DNA from: Bisgaard Taxon 45
Lineage (GTDB): Bacteria > Pseudomonadota > Gammaproteobacteria > Enterobacterales > Pasteurellaceae
Length of the DNA: 64,000 nucleotides
Assembly: GCA_030783905.1 (NCBI GenBank)
Contig: JAQAHH010000001.1
Coordinates: 62,001 to 126,000, forward strand
Direction: 5' to 3'
In this document: positions 60,207 to 64,000 of the stretch, one piece after another
How positions within the stretch are numbered: the first letter of the stretch is position 1
How the letters are laid out: every line of letters starts with the position of its first letter
Position numbers and translations under genes: made by a program
Notes under the pieces: generated by a model
Databases searched by the model: none
Seen by the model: the letters and a program-made list of their open reading frames with translations, nothing else
Told to the model about the DNA's origin: nothing

Positions 60207-60749
60207 TTAATGTCCAGCAAAATCCACCAAAGTGTAGGCATCAATACCTAACGCTTTTAAACGTGCTTCACCACCTAGGTCAGGTAAGTTAATCACAAAT
60301 GCTGCGTCTTTGACCTCACCACCTAAACGTTGAACTAATTTTGCTGTCGCCTCGACCGTACCACCAGTCGCTAATAAGTCATCAATAATCAACACCTTAT
60401 CTTGTGCATTAATTGCATCAGTATGGATCTCAAGCGTATCTTGTCCATACTCTAACTGGTAGGTTTGTGAAATGGTTTCACGGGGTAATTTACCTGGTTT
60501 TCTGACTAACACAAAAGGCACATTTAAGGCCAAGGCAACGGGTGCACCAAAAATAAAACCACGTGATTCAGTTCCTAATACTTTTGTGATCCCTTTTTCT
60601 TTATAACGTGTCACAAAAAGTGCAACAACGCTCTGAAAAGCGGCGGGGACTTCTAACAAACTGGTAATATCACGAAAAATAATCCCTTCTTTGGGATGAT
60701 TTGGAATAGACTTAATGGAAGATTTAATCAAAGCGAGTTTATCGTTCAT
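60207..60749 (-). CDS. apt: Adenine phosphoribosyltransferase
   Basis: Salvages adenine to AMP using PRPP. It has 180 residues. The PRPP-binding motif is [32 protein letters not shown] and [14 protein letters not shown] are the other family blocks. It lies 34 bp upstream of dnaX in the direction of transcription, the E. coli apt-dnaX order, and is probably co-transcribed with it. An uptake word sits just before its ATG. Confidence 0.96.
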   Translation of the reverse strand: MNDKLALIKSSIKSIPNHPKEGIIFRDITSLLEVPAAFQSVVALFVTRYKEKGITKVLGTESRGFIFGAPVALALNVPFVLVRKPGKLPRETISQTYQLEYGQDTLEIHTDAINAQDKVLIIDDLLATGGTVEATAKLVQRLGGEVKDAAFVINLPDLGGEARLKALGIDAYTLVDFAGH

Positions 60750-60972
60750 TTTTTTGCCTAATAAGTGCGGTTAAAAATAAAAATTATTCTGTGATTTCAA
60801 ATGGATAACAATAGCCGTTAACACAGAAAGACAATCAATAGGTTGCGCGCCATTTTCGCAAAAAATGCCCGGCAACTCAACTTTTTCTATAGGCTGTACG
60901 CCTTATCCCTCCGCCCCGTTTATCCAACTCATAACGTGATAAAAGGAAAGGATCATTGGGTTTGTGGCTCAC

Positions 60973-61923
60973 TTAAGCATAAATGTCGGCACCGTCTTTA
61001 CGGGTTTTTAATAAGCGTAAAATCCAAACATATTGTGCCGGCGTGGCAGTGACAAAACTTTCAATTTCTTGATTCATCGCACGAGCCGCTTGCTCTGGAT
61101 CATCGCTTAAGCTCATCGCGGGATGAATTTCCATTTCATATTTGCCTGATAACGCATTATAGCGTGGAAACATCGGGATCACAGCCGCCTTTGCTAAACG
61201 TGCGATTTTATTGATACCAGGTAAAGTGGCTTTGTATGTCGCAAAAAAATCGACAAACACACTAAGCTCTGCGCCATAATCTTCGTCCGGTAAATAGTAG
61301 CCCATATCACCTTGCTTGACATGATTTAAAAACGGTTTAATACCATTTTGGCGAGCATGCATTTTGCCCCCAAAACGTTGGCGCGCCACAGTCCATAACC
61401 AATCCACTAAAGGATTACGATGTGGATTATACATCGACGTCATTGGCATTCCATGCGTATGTAAAATAATCCCTGAGGCATCAATTGCCCAGGCATGAGG
61501 AACCAATAGAATAATATTTTTGCCTTCTTTACGTGCTGCATGGATATGTTCTAAGCCAGTAAAACAACTTCGACGTTGCAAATGTTGCTTCGATCGTATT
61601 GCAATTTCCCCGATTCCCAACATGACTTGCGTCACAATCACAAACATGTCTTCAATCGTCTGTTCACGTTGTGCATTCGTCCAATGAGGAAAGCAATATT
61701 GCAAATTAATATCCGCACGGTGACGTTGCTTTTTCGCTTTACGCGCCACAATTTTGCCAATTTGGCTAGCTAACTTATCGCGTAAACGAAAGGGTACAAA
61801 AGCAAGTAAAATCAAGCCTAAAATACCTAACCAAATGAGCCAATATTTTGGATGCAAATAGGCCCATGAAAACTGTGGCTGATAACCACTACGAGCCGTT
61901 AAACGTGTATCTTCTTCTGACAT
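60973..61923 (-). CDS. lpxM: Lipid A late acyltransferase LpxM (MsbB)
   Basis: Transfers the last secondary acyl chain (myristoyl in relatives) to Kdo2-lipid A at the inner membrane. It has 316 residues (E. coli 323). N-terminal membrane helix WLIWLGILGLILLAFVPF, catalytic H-x4-D motif in LVPHAWAIDASG, and further blocks RRRFGG-like ARQRFGGKMHARQNGIKPF and VDFFATYKATLPGI. The ending QYVWILRLLKTRKDG matches LpxM more closely than LpxL. It lies 11 bp downstream of the TauE/SafE gene, so the two may share a transcript. Confidence 0.93.
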   Translation of the reverse strand: MSEEDTRLTARSGYQPQFSWAYLHPKYWLIWLGILGLILLAFVPFRLRDKLASQIGKIVARKAKKQRHRADINLQYCFPHWTNAQREQTIEDMFVIVTQVMLGIGEIAIRSKQHLQRRSCFTGLEHIHAARKEGKNIILLVPHAWAIDASGIILHTHGMPMTSMYNPHRNPLVDWLWTVARQRFGGKMHARQNGIKPFLNHVKQGDMGYYLPDEDYGAELSVFVDFFATYKATLPGINKIARLAKAAVIPMFPRYNALSGKYEMEIHPAMSLSDDPEQAARAMNQEIESFVTATPAQYVWILRLLKTRKDGADIYA

Positions 61924-61934
61924 TACCTTTCCTA

Positions 61935-62699
61935 TTAGCTAAACCAACCTTGATCATAGGCCATTTTTATTGTCATGATAAATGACATCACCACCACCAT
62001 TGGGCGAATTAATGTTTTCCCTTTGCTGAGCACCATTTTAGCGCCTAAGTTTGCCCCGATAAATTGTCCAGCCATCATCGCGAATCCGACACTCCACATA
62101 ATCTGCCCCCCAATTAGAAAAAAGATCAAGGAAGCGATATTGGAGGTAAAGTTTAAGACTTTCGCATGGGCAGTAGCTTTAGTGAGGTTGAAGCCCAATA
62201 ACATCACGAAGGCTAAACTCAGTAACGAGCCGGTACCCGGACCAAAAAAGCCATCGTAAAACCCAATACCGAGTCCAGCACTCAATGCAAAGCCCAGATA
62301 AGAAATCCGTTTTTGACGATCCTCATTGCCTAAAGTCGGACTAACTAAAAAATACAAACCAATCGCCAAAATTAAAAAAGGTAAGACTTTCTTAATGATG
62401 GCACTATCAACCAGCTGAATTAAAATCGTGCCTAATGACGCGCCAATAAAAGTCATCAATAAGATTAACCAAACTTCCGCTAAATTGACCGCTCTTTGAC
62501 GCAAAAAATATAAGCTCGCAGAAAATGACCCACCACAAGCCTGTAATTTATTCGTTCCCAGTGCTAGCGCAGGTGGCATCCCCGTCATTAATAATGCAGG
62601 AATGGTAATTAAGCCCCCACCGCCCGCAATCGCATCAATAAATCCCGCGACTAACGCCACGGCAAAGAGGAGGAGAAGCACATGCATTCCAATTTCCAT
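61935..62699 (-). CDS. yfcA: TSUP (TauE/SafE) family membrane transporter
   Basis: A 254-residue membrane protein with about eight helices of the TauE/SafE family, exporters or importers of sulfur compounds and organic anions. Two homologous halves are visible: GFIDAIAGGGGLITIPALLM with the repeat-A glycine motif and GFYDGFFGPGTGSLLSLAFV in repeat B. ALGTNKLQACGGSFSAS follows repeat A, as in E. coli YfcA. The substrate cannot be told from sequence. It lies 9 bp from mepA, with which it pairs in E. coli as well. Confidence 0.9.
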   Translation of the reverse strand: MEIGMHVLLLLFAVALVAGFIDAIAGGGGLITIPALLMTGMPPALALGTNKLQACGGSFSASLYFLRQRAVNLAEVWLILLMTFIGASLGTILIQLVDSAIIKKVLPFLILAIGLYFLVSPTLGNEDRQKRISYLGFALSAGLGIGFYDGFFGPGTGSLLSLAFVMLLGFNLTKATAHAKVLNFTSNIASLIFFLIGGQIMWSVGFAMMAGQFIGANLGAKMVLSKGKTLIRPMVVVMSFIMTIKMAYDQGWFS

Positions 62700-62708
62700 T
62701 TGTTTTCC

Positions 62709-63584
62709 TTATTCCAACCATTCACTGCGATTGGGCGCATTTAAGATCTGTTGACATAACGGTGGCGCTTGTGGGATCGCTTTCGGCTCACTTGGTGTTT
62801 TACCTGGTTTTGCTGGCTCAAACCACGAATACAGTTCTGTACCACACCCATCGCCGGCTGGGACCGGTGTTTGATTCTCACAGTAACTTGCCCCCTTTGG
62901 ACAAGTTAAGCGAACATGAAAGTGCGAATCATGTCCAAACCAAGGACGTACTTTATGCAACCACGCTCGCTGATTGCCTGCCGTCTGACATAATTTCAGT
63001 TTAATCGCTGGATTGACAAAAATACGCGTGACTTTTGGATCTTCCGCTGCCAACTTAATTAATACAGCATGATTGTTGTTCCAAACGCGCTCATCTACCC
63101 GCTGTGCTTTACGATCAACTACCAGCAAGCCTTTGCCGTCAGAATTCAGGGCATCTTGATCAGACATCGTCCCCATACGAAGCCAAATATCGGCATCTAA
63201 GCCCATTTGGTGACTGGCATGCCCTGTTAAGAAACGCCCCCCTCCTGGCATAGCAATATCGCCAATCAACATCGTAGGCAAACCCGCGGCTTTGGCTTTT
63301 TTGCCTAAGCGTTGCAGATAGTCGATCATATCAGGGTGACCATAATATCGATTGCGATTTTTACGAATCACCTGATAGCCTTCACCTTTATAAGGTAAGG
63401 CTTGCGCCCCAATAATACAGCCATTGGAATAACTCCCAATAGGTTCAGGGCGCCCTGGAATTGGGCGCTTGATTTTCTGCCATTCTTGTGGCAACGCAAA
63501 CGCGAAGCTACCCAGTAAACTGAAAAGTGCGGTCAATATCACCACAATGTTCACACATTTTTTCATCATAGTTGTGGATGTCAT
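62709..63584 (-). CDS. mepA: Penicillin-insensitive murein endopeptidase
   Basis: Periplasmic zinc metallopeptidase (LAS family) cutting D-Ala-mDAP cross-links. It has 291 residues from ATG 63584; a start at the MMKK a few codons in is also plausible, since the ribosome-binding site is ambiguous. Signal peptide up to about FAFA (residue 30). The zinc ligands lie in LTGHASHQMGLDADIW (His and Asp) and DSHFHVRLTCP (His). Family order in E. coli is aroC-mepA-yfcA, exactly reproduced here. Confidence 0.95.
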   Translation of the reverse strand: MTSTTMMKKCVNIVVILTALFSLLGSFAFALPQEWQKIKRPIPGRPEPIGSYSNGCIIGAQALPYKGEGYQVIRKNRNRYYGHPDMIDYLQRLGKKAKAAGLPTMLIGDIAMPGGGRFLTGHASHQMGLDADIWLRMGTMSDQDALNSDGKGLLVVDRKAQRVDERVWNNNHAVLIKLAAEDPKVTRIFVNPAIKLKLCQTAGNQRAWLHKVRPWFGHDSHFHVRLTCPKGASYCENQTPVPAGDGCGTELYSWFEPAKPGKTPSEPKAIPQAPPLCQQILNAPNRSEWLE

Positions 63585-63635
63585 CCTTCAATTAAACCTC
63601 ATTTTGGCGCCATCCTTTGCACGTTATGTTAACAA

Positions 63636-64000
63636 TTATCTATTTTGTGCTTTATGTCGTAATAAATGATCGAGTAAGACAATCGCGACCATGGCTTCGG
63701 CAATCGGTACCGCACGAATTCCCACACAAGGATCATGGCGTCCTTTGGTCACCACTTCCACTGGCTGATTGGCAAGATTAACCGAACGCCCTGGAATCGT
63801 GATACTGGAAGTGGGTTTTAGGGCAATCGTAGCAACAATCGGTTGACCCGAGCTAATTCCTCCCAAGATTCCCCCCGCATGATTAGATAAAAAACCGTCT
63901 GGTGTCATTTCATCGCGATGCTCAGAACCACGCTGATTGACAACCGCAAACCCATCGCCAATTTCTACCGCTTTCACTGCATTAATGCCCATCAATGCGT
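63636..64000 (-). CDS. aroC: Chorismate synthase (partial, C-terminal part)
   Basis: FMN-dependent last step of the shikimate pathway, EPSP to chorismate. About 121 C-terminal residues are visible; the rest lies beyond 64000. The stretch [17 protein letters not shown] begins at the window edge, followed by [17 protein letters not shown] and [18 protein letters not shown], both chorismate synthase signatures. The stop is at 63636. Upstream of mepA in the transcription direction. Confidence 0.95.
   Translation of the reverse strand, partial: ALMGINAVKAVEIGDGFAVVNQRGSEHRDEMTPDGFLSNHAGGILGGISSGQPIVATIALKPTSSITIPGRSVNLANQPVEVVTKGRHDPCVGIRAVPIAEAMVAIVLLDHLLRHKAQNR

Overview
The window looks like Pasteurella multocida or a very close relative. 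The evidence is two tandem OmpH-type porins, many copies of the Pasteurellaceae DNA-uptake word AAGTGCGGT (several as inverted pairs that form terminators), and a low-GC gamma-proteobacterial gene set close to Haemophilus and E. coli orthologues. Most of it is ordinary chromosomal backbone. The only clearly foreign DNA is at the left edge, where a Mu-like phage early-control region (Ner-like protein diverging from a LexA-like, Mu-type repressor) lies next to pgi.

Layout. 1-990: edge of a Mu-like prophage or its remnant. 1-8.3 kb: pgi, a 733-bp gap, dnaB-alr and uvrD on the minus strand. 8.4-15.2 kb: formate dehydrogenase-N module, with fdhD divergent from fdnG-fdxH-fdnI and then fdhE; fdnG carries an in-frame UGA (Sec196) followed by a SECIS-like hairpin. 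15.3-20.6 kb: tRNA-Ser(UGA), yccA, tusE, the yfeABCD metal transporter behind a Fur-like site, and acyP. 20.7-26.3 kb: yccT, mgsA, yccF, yccS, smrB, prmB. 26.3-28.6 kb: the ompH pair. 29.3-35.7 kb: rsxABCDGE (Rnf) and nth, overlapping or tightly packed. 35.7-41.7 kb: an NSS sodium symporter, bioB, and thiBPQ under a TPP riboswitch.

41.8-50.0 kb: glnE, a methyltransferase with a PKMT-like architecture, a TIM-barrel-like protein of unknown function, and the carboxynorspermidine-type polyamine pair, whose intergenic leader holds several hairpins. 50.2-54.6 kb: parE and parC. 54.6-58.0 kb: a Sel1 protein, a YwiC-like membrane protein, a RidA-family protein and a CPA1 antiporter. 58.0-64.0 kb: dnaX (with an A10 slippery tract followed by an immediate -1 stop), apt, lpxM, a TauE/SafE transporter, mepA and the 3' part of aroC.

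I found no wholly new system. The points most worth checking are the dnaX slippage site, the phage divergon operators, an orphan perfect CRP palindrome in a 689-bp gap, the structured polyamine leader and the PKMT-like methyltransferase.
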